Below are positions 24,960 to 33,261 of a stretch of 64,000 nucleotides of DNA, in pieces. This DNA comes from Trebonia sp963822615 (GTDB taxonomy: Bacteria; Actinomycetota; Actinomycetes; Streptosporangiales; Streptosporangiaceae). The translations under genes and the position numbers were made by a program. The notes beneath the pieces were generated by a model. The model did not search any database. It saw only the letters and a program-made list of their open reading frames with translations, and was not told the origin of the DNA. How positions within the stretch are numbered: the stretch's first letter is position 1; every line of letters starts with the position of its first letter. Where the stretch lies: NCBI GenBank assembly GCA_963822615.1, contig CAWGIM010000019.1, positions 62,001-126,000 on the forward strand. Reading direction: 5' to 3'.

Positions 24960-27104
24960 TTATTCCGGTCGGCGCGGTGGAAGGGGAGGCGTCGGTGGCG
25001 GGGAGCCGGCCCGGCGGGGGCCGTGGCGGGGGCTGCTGGGCTGCGGACCGGTGGCGGCAAGCCGATCCGGCCGGCCGGCCGCCTCCGCTCGGGCGCCGTC
25101 GGTGATGATGGCGGCCGGGAACCAGGCCTGGGCGACGGTGCCCTTGGTGGGAAGTCGCAGGCGGACCTGACCGCCGTGGCGGGCGGCCAGGTGGGCGACG
25201 GCGAACAGCCCCAGGTGCCGGGACACGAGCGCGTCGGCCACCGGGGGGTCGGCCAGCCGGGCGTTCATCTCCGCCAGGCGGTCCGCGGGAATGCCGAGGC
25301 CTTCGTCGGCCACGTCTAGCTGGAGCCCGCCGTCGGGCGTGTAGCTGGCGCTGAGCCTGATCGTTGTCCGCGGCGGTGAGAAGTTGGCGGCGTTCTCGAT
25401 AAGTTCGGCCAGCAGGTGGGTGACGTCGGTGGCGGCGTAGCCGAGCACGGCGAGTTCGGGGGGGAGGTAGACCGACAGGTGCCGGCCGGGGTCGATGCCG
25501 GACGCGGCGGCACGGACAATTTCGGTCAGCGGGACGGGCCCGCTCCGCTTGCGCACCGCCTCGTAGCCGGCCACCACCAGGAGGCTTTCGAAGTTGCGGC
25601 GCATCCGGGCCAGCAGCCGGTCCATGGCGGCCAGGTCGGATCGCAGTGCCTCGTCCAGCTGGCGGCCGCCGGCGGCGGTGAGCATTGCGGCCAGCCGGTC
25701 GATGCTGCTCTGGCTGCGATAGGAGAGGCTGACGAACATCGCGCTGACGTTACCGCGCAGGATGGCCTCGTTGCCCGCCAGCCGCAGGGCCTCGGCGTGC
25801 ACCTGGTCGAAGGCGCGGGCGACCTGGCCGATCTCGTCGGCCGAGCGCACGCTGATCGGCGTGACCTCCAGGTTGTGGCTCACGCCGGGATGCTCGGTGA
25901 GCTCCTTGACCCGGGCGGGGAGGCTGGCAGAGGCGATCTCCAGGGCGCCTGTCTTAAGGCGCCGCAGGGGCAGCACGAGGGACCGGGCGACGACCAGGGT
26001 GGCGGCCAGGACGAAGATCAGGACGGCGATCATGAAGCACACGGTGAGCAGCGCCGACCGTTGCGGCCCGGACTGGAGGGCCTGGCTCTGGGCGATGATC
26101 GAGCTGGTCAGCCGGTCCTCGACGGTACGGATGGGGGCAAGGGTGCCGGTCATGGCGGCGTACCACTCGGCCGCCGGGTTTCCGCCGGGCAGGCCGAGCC
26201 CGGCCGTCTGCGGGCTGCCGGTGGTGGTGACCCGCTGCTCGATGAGCTGCGCTTGGTCGACCTGCGCGCCGGTTACCTGGTCGCTGAACGCCTGCTGCAG
26301 TGCGGGCGCCGCGGTGGCCTGGAACGTCTGCAGGTAGCCCGCCTGGGCGGACTGGGCGCTAGTCAGCGCCGCGAGCGCGCCCGGCTCGAAATGCTGCTCG
26401 GTGAGCGCGGCGAACAGGATGGCGCGCTGCCTGGACGCGGCCTCTTCCAGCCGCGACAGGTCGCCAAGGGCGCGGACTCCGTCGGCCACCGCAGGGTCGA
26501 TACCGCCTTGGGCGATCTCGTCATTGAGGGAGAACAGGTCGGCGATGGCGGCCGAGTAGTCCATGATGACCGGGAGTGAGGGCAACTGCGTGCCGGAGCC
26601 CGCTTTGCGCAGGCCGGGCAAGTCGGCGATGCGGTCAAGCACGGCGGTGACCTTGGCCCGGGTGGCGGCGGGAAAGCCCGCCCCGATGCCCAGCGCGGCG
26701 GCCGTCACCGCGGTGGCGGCGGTGTCGGTGCGGGCCTGGCTGCTGTTGACGGGGCCAATGCCCTGGGCCGGACGGCCGGCCGCGATGAAGCCCGCGAGCT
26801 GGTCACGTTCGTCTTCGAGGGCCTGGGCGAGGCCGGTGACGCGCTGCCCGAGCACCGCCAGCTGGGTGACGCGGCCGAGGGCAGCGGTGCTGTCGGCCGT
26901 GGCCGCCACGCGCGACCCGCCCAAGATGAGGTCGACCAGGACGGCGATGATCGCCACCGCCATCAGCCGCCAGGAGACCGGCCAGTCATTCCAGCCGCGC
27001 GGCACCGTGCGGCGGCGGCGGCCTCGTCGTTGCCGTCGCCCTGGCGGGCGGGCGGCCACCGCCGGTTCCTTCCCTGTTTCAGCCAAGGCGGAAATCCCCG
27101 TCAT
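24960..27104 (-). CDS. Sensor histidine kinase with nitrate/nitrite-sensing (NIT-type) domain
   Basis: About 714 residues from ATG 27104, chosen for GGAGG 10 nt upstream. Layout: basic N-terminus, membrane segment (LMAVAIIAVLVDLILGG), helical extracytoplasmic NIT-type domain (about 75-350), second membrane segment (ALLTVCFMIAVLIFVLAATLVVA), HAMP linker, then ATPase with N box ELIENAANFSPP and G box DEGLGIP. The dimerisation helix reads SLSYRSQSSIDRLAAML and has no obvious phospho-accepting His, as in several actinobacterial NIT kinases linked to GTPase modules. The C-terminus is a long Pro/Arg tail. No response regulator is adjacent; the binding lipoprotein downstream may supply the signal. 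Confidence 0.82.
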   Translation of the reverse strand: MTGISALAETGKEPAVAARPPGRRQRRGRRRRTVPRGWNDWPVSWRLMAVAIIAVLVDLILGGSRVAATADSTAALGRVTQLAVLGQRVTGLAQALEDERDQLAGFIAAGRPAQGIGPVNSSQARTDTAATAVTAAALGIGAGFPAATRAKVTAVLDRIADLPGLRKAGSGTQLPSLPVIMDYSAAIADLFSLNDEIAQGGIDPAVADGVRALGDLSRLEEAASRQRAILFAALTEQHFEPGALAALTSAQSAQAGYLQTFQATAAPALQQAFSDQVTGAQVDQAQLIEQRVTTTGSPQTAGLGLPGGNPAAEWYAAMTGTLAPIRTVEDRLTSSIIAQSQALQSGPQRSALLTVCFMIAVLIFVLAATLVVARSLVLPLRRLKTGALEIASASLPARVKELTEHPGVSHNLEVTPISVRSADEIGQVARAFDQVHAEALRLAGNEAILRGNVSAMFVSLSYRSQSSIDRLAAMLTAAGGRQLDEALRSDLAAMDRLLARMRRNFESLLVVAGYEAVRKRSGPVPLTEIVRAAASGIDPGRHLSVYLPPELAVLGYAATDVTHLLAELIENAANFSPPRTTIRLSASYTPDGGLQLDVADEGLGIPADRLAEMNARLADPPVADALVSRHLGLFAVAHLAARHGGQVRLRLPTKGTVAQAWFPAAIITDGARAEAAGRPDRLAATGPQPSSPRHGPRRAGSPPPTPPLPPRRPE

Positions 27105-27316
27105 CCGTCCACGTCCTCCGCATTCCGAGTCCGGGTGCCCCGGCGCACCGAACTGAGTCATCCCCGGGGGGTGGTTCAGGGTTGCGCGCCGAGATGGGGA
27201 GCTGATGCATATTCGATACATGTGCTGACTGCCTGGCGGTACCGGCCGTAGGGCCGGCCGCGCAACCGTGCCCGACGGCACCGCGGCAGCGCCGCGACGG
27301 CCCGCCGTCCTGTACG

Positions 27317-27447
27317 GGCACCAGCTACTTCCTCAGCCAGTTGCTCCAGGAGGCCGACGGGATGAGCCCGCTGCGCTCTGGCCTCGCCGTCCTGCCGCGG
27401 CCTGCAGCCCCGGTCGGCACCAGGCTGGGCAGGCGCCGGCCCATTAA
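27317..27447 (+). pseudogene. MFS transporter fragment
   Basis: The + strand frame reads GTSYFLSQLLQEADGMSPLR then SGLAVLPRPAAPVGTRLGRR. This resembles the loop and membrane helix of DHA2-type MFS pumps (compare YYMQQVKGYSPVTTGLLFLP in the pump at 45.8 kb). Nothing else of the gene is left on either side. A decay remnant is the best reading. Confidence 0.45.
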
Positions 27448-27737
27448 AAGAGCGTGCCCACGTCGTTCCGCACGATCTGGTCCAGCGCCCGCTCCGCGAT
27501 GGCGGCGATGGTCATCGACGGGTTGCAGGCGGCGGTTGTGCCCGGCGTCAGCGCGCCGTCGAGGACGTAGAGGCCCCGCTGGCCCAGCACCCGGCCCTCG
27601 AGGTCGCAGACGGTCACCACCGGGACCGAGGCCGTCCTGGCCTGCGCGGACCGCGCCGCGGCGACCGTTGACGCCGCGGTGGCGGCGCCGACGGCGCTGG
27701 CCCCGGCCAGGAATGACCGACGGCTGATTATGGGCAC
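27444..27737 (-). pseudogene. Internally deleted GMC oxidoreductase (cholesterol-oxidase-like) with TAT signal
   Basis: The frame starts best at GTG 27737 (AAAGGGA upstream; ATG at 27758 also possible) and encodes about 97 residues. The first 35 are a twin-arginine signal, ISRRSFLAGASAVGAATAAS up to AQA. The last 50 are the C-terminus of a GMC flavoenzyme: EGRVLGQRGLYVLDGALTPG, NPSMTIAAIAERALDQIV. The central 400 or more residues with the FAD fold are missing, so it cannot be an oxidase. The ending resembles cholesterol oxidases, which would fit the sterol theme. Confidence 0.7.
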
Positions 27738-28135
27738 TGGATTCCCTTTCTGGATCATCGACAGCGCTATCCTGATTAGCGTTTAGTCGGGAAGGTGTCA
27801 CGCTTTACGGTAGCCGCGAGATCCGGTCGGAAATCGTCGTCAACGTTTTACCGGTATGTATATATCGTGGGTCGTTCGGAAGCAATACTTCACTGGCATC
27901 TGTCGCTGAGTACTGTCAGTGGCGAAAAATAGGGCAGGCTTGAGCTGCTAGTTCATAGCGTAACCGTATAAAAAACGAAGTTCGCAGCTCCGAAATTCTG
28001 GTTTAGCATCGCGATGATAAACCAGCTCTCCAGGCTGTGTGTGTCCGGTAGGAGAACTGCAGGATGATCTAAGGTAGCTTCTCGTCTGGCCGATACTTCC
28101 GGCAGGAAACCCTCGTTCGGATAGGAGCGCCAGCC
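27738..28135. other. AT-rich promoter region ahead of the lipid-assembly island
   Basis: No gene seen. The stretch is much more AT-rich than the window. It includes TGTATATAT near 27857 and a stem with arms GAGCTGC (27942-27948) and GCAGCTC (27984-27990). It probably carries the promoter of the acyl-AMP ligase gene; the ribosome site AGGAG is at about 28123. Confidence 0.5.
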
Positions 28136-30130
28136 TTGCCGCAAAACGATTCAGCGCTGAACATCATAAGAGTGGATGGCAATGCCGGGATCCCGCCTGC
28201 TCAATCTATTGCCGCCGCGGCCGCGGGCCTCGCGGAAACTCGCCCGGACGAGCCCGCGTATACCTTTGTCGACTATTCGGCCGAGCTTGACGGGACGCCG
28301 GTCACCCTCACCTGGCGTGACCTCGACACCCGCGCCCGCGCGATAGCGGCCGAGTTGCTCGGTGGGGCGGAGCCGGGGGAGCGGGTAGCGATCCTCGCCC
28401 CGCAGGGACTCGGCTACGTCACCGCGATGCTCGGCGCCTTCTACGCCAACGTGATCGCCGTCCCGCTGTTCCTGCCCGACCTGCCCGGGCACCGCGACCG
28501 GCTCGACGCGATCGTGGCGGACGCGGATCCGTCCTACGTGCTGACCACCGAGTCGGCCCTGGCCTCGGTGACGGAATTCCTGGGCGGCCGCCAGTCGTCC
28601 TCCTTGCGCGAGGTTCTCCCGGTTGACACGGCCGGCCTGCGGCCCGGGCCGGACTGGCGGGCAGCTCGCAGCCGCGCCGATGACGTCGCCTACCTGCAGT
28701 ACACGTCCGGGTCGACGCGGTCGCCGGCCGGGGTGATGATCACGCACGGCTGCCTTTCCGCTAACGCCGCTCAGATCGCGGCCGCCTTGCGCGTCGCCCC
28801 GGGCGCGGTCACCGCGGTGAGCTGGCTGCCGCTGTTCCACGACATGGGCCTGCTGATGACGGTCGCGATGCCGATCGCCACCGGCAACCGGGCAGTCTTC
28901 ATCGATCCGGCCGCGTTCCTGATGCGGCCGGCCCGGTGGCTGCGGCTGGCCGCCAGCTACCCCGGCGTGATCAGCGCGGGCCCGAACTTCGCCTACGAGT
29001 ACTGCACGACCAAGATTGACGAGCACGACATCGCGTCCCTTGACCTCAGCCGCGTTCGCGCGCTCATCAACGGGGCGGAGCCGGTGAGGCCGGCCACCAT
29101 GCGCAAGTTCGCCAGCGTGTTCTCCCGCTGCGGCCTGGCCGCGACCGCGCTGGTTCCCGCCTACGGCCTGGCCGAGGCGACCTTGTACGTCGCCTCGGCG
29201 GCCGGACGGACCCCCGCCCGGATCCTGGCGTTCGACCGCGAGGAGCTGGCGCGCGGGCGCGCCCGCGCGGTGCCCGAGGACGCGCCGTCCGCCGTCGCGA
29301 TGACGTCCTGCGGGGTGCCATCGGGGCAGCAGGTGGCGATCGTGGAACCGGAGACGGCGACGGTGTGCCCGCCGGGCCAGGTGGGCGAGATCTGGGTCAA
29401 CGGACCTAACGTCGCCCCCGGGTACTTCGCGCCGGCCGCGCGGTCAGCCGCCCGCAACGGCGGCGAGGCCGCGTCCGGCCAGGTATTCGGGGCGGCGCTG
29501 GTGAGCCCGCCGGGCGGATTGCCGGCCGCGGGCTGGCTCCGCACCGGGGACCTGGGGGTAGTCGACGACGGAGAGCTGTTCGTGACCGGACGGCTGAAGG
29601 ACCTGATCGTCATCGACGGCCGGAACCATTACCCGCAGGACATCGAGGCGGCCGTGCACGCTGCGCACCCGGCGATCCGCAAGGACCGGGTCGCCGCCTT
29701 CGCGATCGCGACCGAGGAGGGTGACCGCGTGGTCGTGGTCGCCGAGCGGGCCCGTCAGGGCAGCGGCGACCTCCCGGATCTGGCCGCGGTGGCCCGGGCC
29801 GTCCGCGGCGCCGTCGCTGTCCGCCACAATGTCCGCCTGCATGACTTCATGCTGGTTAAACCGGGTGCCGTGCCGCGCACGTCGAGCGGCAAGATCTCCC
29901 GCTCCGCGAGCCGGGACCGCTACCTGGCGGGCGCGTTCCGCCGGTCAGCCGGCCATCGTCCCCGAGCCCCCGGCCATCCCGCGAATCACCGGAAGGTACT
30001 TTCATGCGAACAGCTCGGTTGGCCGCGGTGCTCGCCGCGGCCCTGCTCCCGCTCGCGCTCGCCGTCGGCGCCCACCCGGCCAGCGGCGCCGCCGGTTACC
30101 CGGGCACCGCTGCTGACGGCGCGCACGTGA
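28136..30130 (+). CDS. Fatty acyl-AMP ligase (FadD32-like FAAL)
   Basis: The adenylating enzyme has the ATP motif YLQYTSGSTRSPAGVMITH, WLPLFHDMGLL, VPAYGLAEATLYV, and GWLRTGDLGVVDDGELFVTG then RLKDLIVIDGRNHYPQDIE. The NHYPQDIE motif and the FAAL-type N-terminal domain mark acyl-AMP ligases that load chains on PKS acyl carriers instead of making CoA esters. It would prime the N-terminal ACP of the PKS at 32.7 kb. TTG 28136 has AGGAG 9 nt upstream. The expected C-terminus (GKISRSASRDRYLAGAF) is followed by about 65 unusual residues that run 127 nt into the next gene, so a lost stop is possible. Confidence 0.88.
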   Translation: MPQNDSALNIIRVDGNAGIPPAQSIAAAAAGLAETRPDEPAYTFVDYSAELDGTPVTLTWRDLDTRARAIAAELLGGAEPGERVAILAPQGLGYVTAMLGAFYANVIAVPLFLPDLPGHRDRLDAIVADADPSYVLTTESALASVTEFLGGRQSSSLREVLPVDTAGLRPGPDWRAARSRADDVAYLQYTSGSTRSPAGVMITHGCLSANAAQIAAALRVAPGAVTAVSWLPLFHDMGLLMTVAMPIATGNRAVFIDPAAFLMRPARWLRLAASYPGVISAGPNFAYEYCTTKIDEHDIASLDLSRVRALINGAEPVRPATMRKFASVFSRCGLAATALVPAYGLAEATLYVASAAGRTPARILAFDREELARGRARAVPEDAPSAVAMTSCGVPSGQQVAIVEPETATVCPPGQVGEIWVNGPNVAPGYFAPAARSAARNGGEAASGQVFGAALVSPPGGLPAAGWLRTGDLGVVDDGELFVTGRLKDLIVIDGRNHYPQDIEAAVHAAHPAIRKDRVAAFAIATEEGDRVVVVAERARQGSGDLPDLAAVARAVRGAVAVRHNVRLHDFMLVKPGAVPRTSSGKISRSASRDRYLAGAFRRSAGHRPRAPGHPANHRKVLSCEQLGWPRCSPRPCSRSRSPSAPTRPAAPPVTRAPLLTART

Positions 30131-30987
30131 CCGCCGAGCAGCAGGTGGACGCGCGCACGCTTGACCTCACCATCTCATCCCCCGCCGCGAGGGCCAGCGC
30201 CACGGTCCGGCTGCTGCTGCCGCCGGGGTGGTCGCCCTCGGCCAGCCGGACCTGGCCGGTGCTCTACCTGCTGCACGGCTGCTGCGACACGTACCAGGGC
30301 TGGACCCAGAACACCGATGTCGCCCAGGTCACCGCGGGCGCACCGGTCATCGTCGCGCTGCCGGACGGCGGGCCAGTCGGCTTGTACAGCAACTGGTGGA
30401 ACTTCGGACAGGGCGGTGCCGCCTGGGAGGATTTCACCGCCACCGAGCTGCCGCAGATCCTGTCCAGCGGCTTCCGCGCGGGGGCGCTCAGCGCGATCGG
30501 CGGGGTCTCCACCGGCGGCGGCGCGGCCCTGTTCATCGCGGCTCACCACCCCGGCCAGTACGCGGCGGTGGCCTCCTACAGCGGCACCGACTGCACCCAG
30601 CAGCCCGCCGCTGTCGCGCTGATCCAGGCCGCCGTCCTGCGCGCGGGCTACGTCCCGGACGCGGCCTGGGGGGACCCGCTGCTCCAGATCGGCATCTGGC
30701 AGCAGCATGACCCGTGCCTGCTGGCCAGCTCGCTGCGCGGCCCGAAGCTCTTTCTTTCCGTCGGCACCGGGCTCACCCTGGCCGGCGGCCAGACTTCGTG
30801 CGGCAGCGGCGGCGGCATCCTAGAGTCGGCGGTGGCGCCCGGGGCGGACGCGCTCGCGCTCACCCTCAGCCTGGCCGGCCTCCCGGTCACCGGGGACTTC
30901 TACTCCGGCGGGTGCCACTCGTGGCCGTACTGGCAGGCCGCGTTCACGCGATCCTGGCCTATGCTCGCGGCGGCGCTCGGCGCGTGA
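30004..30987 (+). CDS. Secreted antigen-85-like esterase/acyltransferase
   Basis: The 327-residue alpha/beta hydrolase has a clear signal peptide (MRTARLAAVLAAALLPLALA, cleavage near ASGA). A HGCCDTYQGW oxyanion-side loop is followed by the nucleophile elbow IGGVSTGGGAALF and the catalytic-His motif GGCHSWPYWQAAF. The HSWxYW motif is shared with mycolyltransferases of the antigen 85 group and related esterases. With the FAAL and PKS nearby it may attach the finished acyl chain to a sugar or wall acceptor; a plain esterase is the alternative. GGAAGG precedes the ATG. It overlaps the FAAL gene by 127 nt in another frame. Confidence 0.78.
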   Translation: MRTARLAAVLAAALLPLALAVGAHPASGAAGYPGTAADGAHVTAEQQVDARTLDLTISSPAARASATVRLLLPPGWSPSASRTWPVLYLLHGCCDTYQGWTQNTDVAQVTAGAPVIVALPDGGPVGLYSNWWNFGQGGAAWEDFTATELPQILSSGFRAGALSAIGGVSTGGGAALFIAAHHPGQYAAVASYSGTDCTQQPAAVALIQAAVLRAGYVPDAAWGDPLLQIGIWQQHDPCLLASSLRGPKLFLSVGTGLTLAGGQTSCGSGGGILESAVAPGADALALTLSLAGLPVTGDFYSGGCHSWPYWQAAFTRSWPMLAAALGA

Positions 30988-31922
30988 CCGTCGCGGTGAC
31001 CGGTGCCGCGGCCGTTCGCGGCCGTGATCCGGGCGCGCCGCCCAAGACGGGCCGGGCAGCGTGCGCCACGCGATGAGCGCGCCGGCGACGGCGAGCGCCG
31101 CCGCGGTGAGCAGCCCCCGCTCGTAGCCGCGGGCGAAGGCGGCGCCCGCGGCCCGGCTGGCGGGCGCCGCGCCGGGTGCGGCGACCACCAGGCCGATCAG
31201 GCCGATTCCGGCGATGCCGGACGCCTCCCTGGCCAGGCTGAGGAGACCGCCGGCGGTCCCGGCCCGAGTGGCCGGGACCGCCGTCAGCACGCTGGTGGTC
31301 AGCGGCACGGTCAGGGCCGAGCCCGCCCCGATGACCCCCGCTGGAATGAGCAGGACGGCGATGCCGGGGCGCCCCGCGGGTGCGGACCTGACCGCAAGCG
31401 CCAGCAGGGCCAGCCCCGCGGCCACCACGAGCAGCCCGGTCGCCACCGTCCGGGCCGCGCCGAGCCGCCCGGCCAGCACCGCGGTGAGCGGGGTGGTGGC
31501 AATGACCAGGACGGCGATCGGGACGAAGACCAGGCCGGCGCGGGTGGCGGAGAACCCGGCCTCGCGCTGGAGAAAAACCGAGGTGAAGAAGAAGACCCCG
31601 TTGACGCCGGCTCCCCACAGCACCGACGCGGCGATCCCGCCGCGCAGTACCCGGTTGCCCAGTAGCGCCAGGTCGATCATCGGCTGCTGACAGCGGCGCT
31701 CCCAGTAGCAGAAACCCGCCGCGCCGACGGCGGACAACGACCCCGCCAGCAGGACCGGGGGAGACGTCCAGCCAGCCGCGCCCCCGTCGGTCAGCACGAA
31801 GGTCGCCGTCGCCAGCAGGACGGCGGAGCAGGCCAGGCCCGTCCAGTCAGTGCGCGCGGTCTCGTCATGCGGAGAATCCGCGACCGCGAACCCGGCGATG
31901 AGCAGCCCGCCCAGGCCGGCCC
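30820..31922 (-). pseudogene. MFS exporter, C-terminal two-thirds, out of frame with its N-terminus
   Basis: This continues the gene starting at 32426. From about 31920 it encodes GLGGLLIAGFAVADSPHDE and then helices such as GVNGVFFFTSVFLQREAGFS and ALTVPLTTSVLTAVPATRAG, normal for DHA2-type pumps. A single-base loss near 31918-31925 separates it from the first part. The frame runs on antisense into the esterase gene, to 30820; family similarity ends near 31020, so the last 65 residues are doubtful. Confidence 0.7.
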
Positions 31923-32426
31923 GTTCACCAGGAAGATCCAGTTCCAGCTCAGGTGCTGGCTGATCCAGCCGCCAAGGAACGGGCCCAGCGCCAGCGCCGA
32001 GGCCAGCGAGGCCATCCACACGGCGGCCACGCCGTCACGGTCCCGCGCGGTCGGGCCGGACGCGGCCACCGCCAGGCTGGCCGGGAGCGCCAGGGCCGCC
32101 CCAGCGCCCTGCGCCGTCCTGGCCGCCAGCAGCACCGTGGCGCTGCCGGCCAGGCCGGCCAGCAGGGACGCCGCGGTAAAGAGCCCGAGCCCGAGGCACA
32201 AGACAAGGCGACGCCCGTAACGGTCATTCAGGCGGCCGCCGGTCAGCATGAGGGCGGAGAACGTGATGAGGTAACCGGTGACGACCCACTGCGCCGTGGG
32301 CAGCGACAGCCGCAGGTCCCGCTGAATGGACGGCAGTGCCACGTTGACTATCGTGCCGTCGACCGTGGTGAGGAAAGCAACGATGGCCACGGTCGCCGCT
32401 GACCAGCGCTTTTGCCGGCTGGTCAT
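31791..32426 (-). CDS. MFS exporter (DHA2-like), N-terminal part before a frameshift
   Basis: The first 165 residues form the start of a 14-helix drug/lipid pump: VAIVAFLTTVDGTIVNVALP, QWVVTGYLITFSALMLTGGR, LNDRYGRRLVLCLG and LSWNWIFLVN. After that (about 31920) the sequence turns into nonsense until the stop at 31791, while the correct continuation is in the neighbouring frame. If the shift is a sequencing error, the full protein has about 460 residues. Its place between the esterase and the divergent PKS suggests export of the lipid product. Confidence 0.75.
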   Translation of the reverse strand: MTSRQKRWSAATVAIVAFLTTVDGTIVNVALPSIQRDLRLSLPTAQWVVTGYLITFSALMLTGGRLNDRYGRRLVLCLGLGLFTAASLLAGLAGSATVLLAARTAQGAGAALALPASLAVAASGPTARDRDGVAAVWMASLASALALGPFLGGWISQHLSWNWIFLVNGPAWAGCSSPGSRSRILRMTRPRALTGRAWPAPPSCWRRRPSC

Positions 32427-32688
32427 GCCGGTAGCCGGTCAAAGCCGGAAATGTGCATGCCTTAGTAGCGCAGGCGGCGACGCTAAAAGGCTTGTCATCA
32501 CCTCGCAAATTCGTGGCGCCGCCGGCTGATCTGCGAGCGAGTTCTGCCCGACATTGTGATGGGGGTGACAAATGGGCGGCCGGCAACTGTCGGATTGCTC
32601 TCAATCGCTTCCCGCGTAACGCCGTTACCGTGAGGCCTTGCGGCAAAGCACATCAGGTGCCGGCTCCCGCCGTCAGGAGGAACCGCCG

Positions 32689-33261
32689 ATGGAATCGGGT
32701 CTTAGCGAGCCAGCCAGCGGGAAACCGCGGATCGCGCAGCATGAGCTCCGCCGGCTGATCACGGCCCACGTCGCCGACGTGCTTGGCTTGCGCCACTCAG
32801 AGGTCGAGGCAGACCGCCCGCTGGCGGAATACGGCTTGTCATCGCGGGAGGCCGTGACGCTGGCGGGCTACCTGGAGACCCTGCTCGGCCGGCCGCTGTC
32901 GCCCACGGTCGTGTGGGAGCAGCCGACCGTGGCCGACCTGGCCAGCCTGGCCGCGAGCGATACTGGCCGGCCTCCTGCGGCTGCCCTGGCGGGTACCCAT
33001 TCGCTGGCCGCCGGCGCACCCGGGGCGGAACCGGGCGATCCGGTGGCGCTGATCGGGATCGGCTGCCCGGCTCCCCGGCGGCGTGGCCGGGCCGCTCACT
33101 CATCCAGCCCAGTTCTGGCGGTTCCTGCTCGCGGGCGGCGACGCGGTGAGCGAGGTGCCGGCGCGGCGCTGGGCGTGGTTCTGGGAGCGCGCGGCCGCCG
33201 GGGCGGCGCTTCCCGAGGTCACCCGGTGGGCCGGGATCCTGGACGACGTTGCGGGCTTTGA
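32689..33261 (+). CDS. Type I PKS, N-terminal acyl carrier part (frameshifted from the rest)
   Basis: ATG 32689 has AGGAGG 8 nt upstream. Residues about 17-88 form an acyl carrier domain with LAEYGLSSREAV (phosphopantetheine Ser at about 52). This resembles the N-terminal carrier of Pks13 that receives the chain from FadD32. After a short linker the ketosynthase begins (DPVALIGIGC), then an extra C in the run at 33065-33067 throws the frame; everything after about 33068 in this frame is spurious. The true continuation is the next entry. The overlap of motifs across the shift shows one original gene. Confidence 0.85.
   Translation: MESGLSEPASGKPRIAQHELRRLITAHVADVLGLRHSEVEADRPLAEYGLSSREAVTLAGYLETLLGRPLSPTVVWEQPTVADLASLAASDTGRPPAAALAGTHSLAAGAPGAEPGDPVALIGIGCPAPRRRGRAAHSSSPVLAVPARGRRRGERGAGAALGVVLGARGRRGGASRGHPVGRDPGRRCGL

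Noticed and set aside
27317..27447. Intact small + strand gene
   Set aside because: Only one MFS loop-helix segment is recognisable and it runs on into shadow frame; kept as a fragment.
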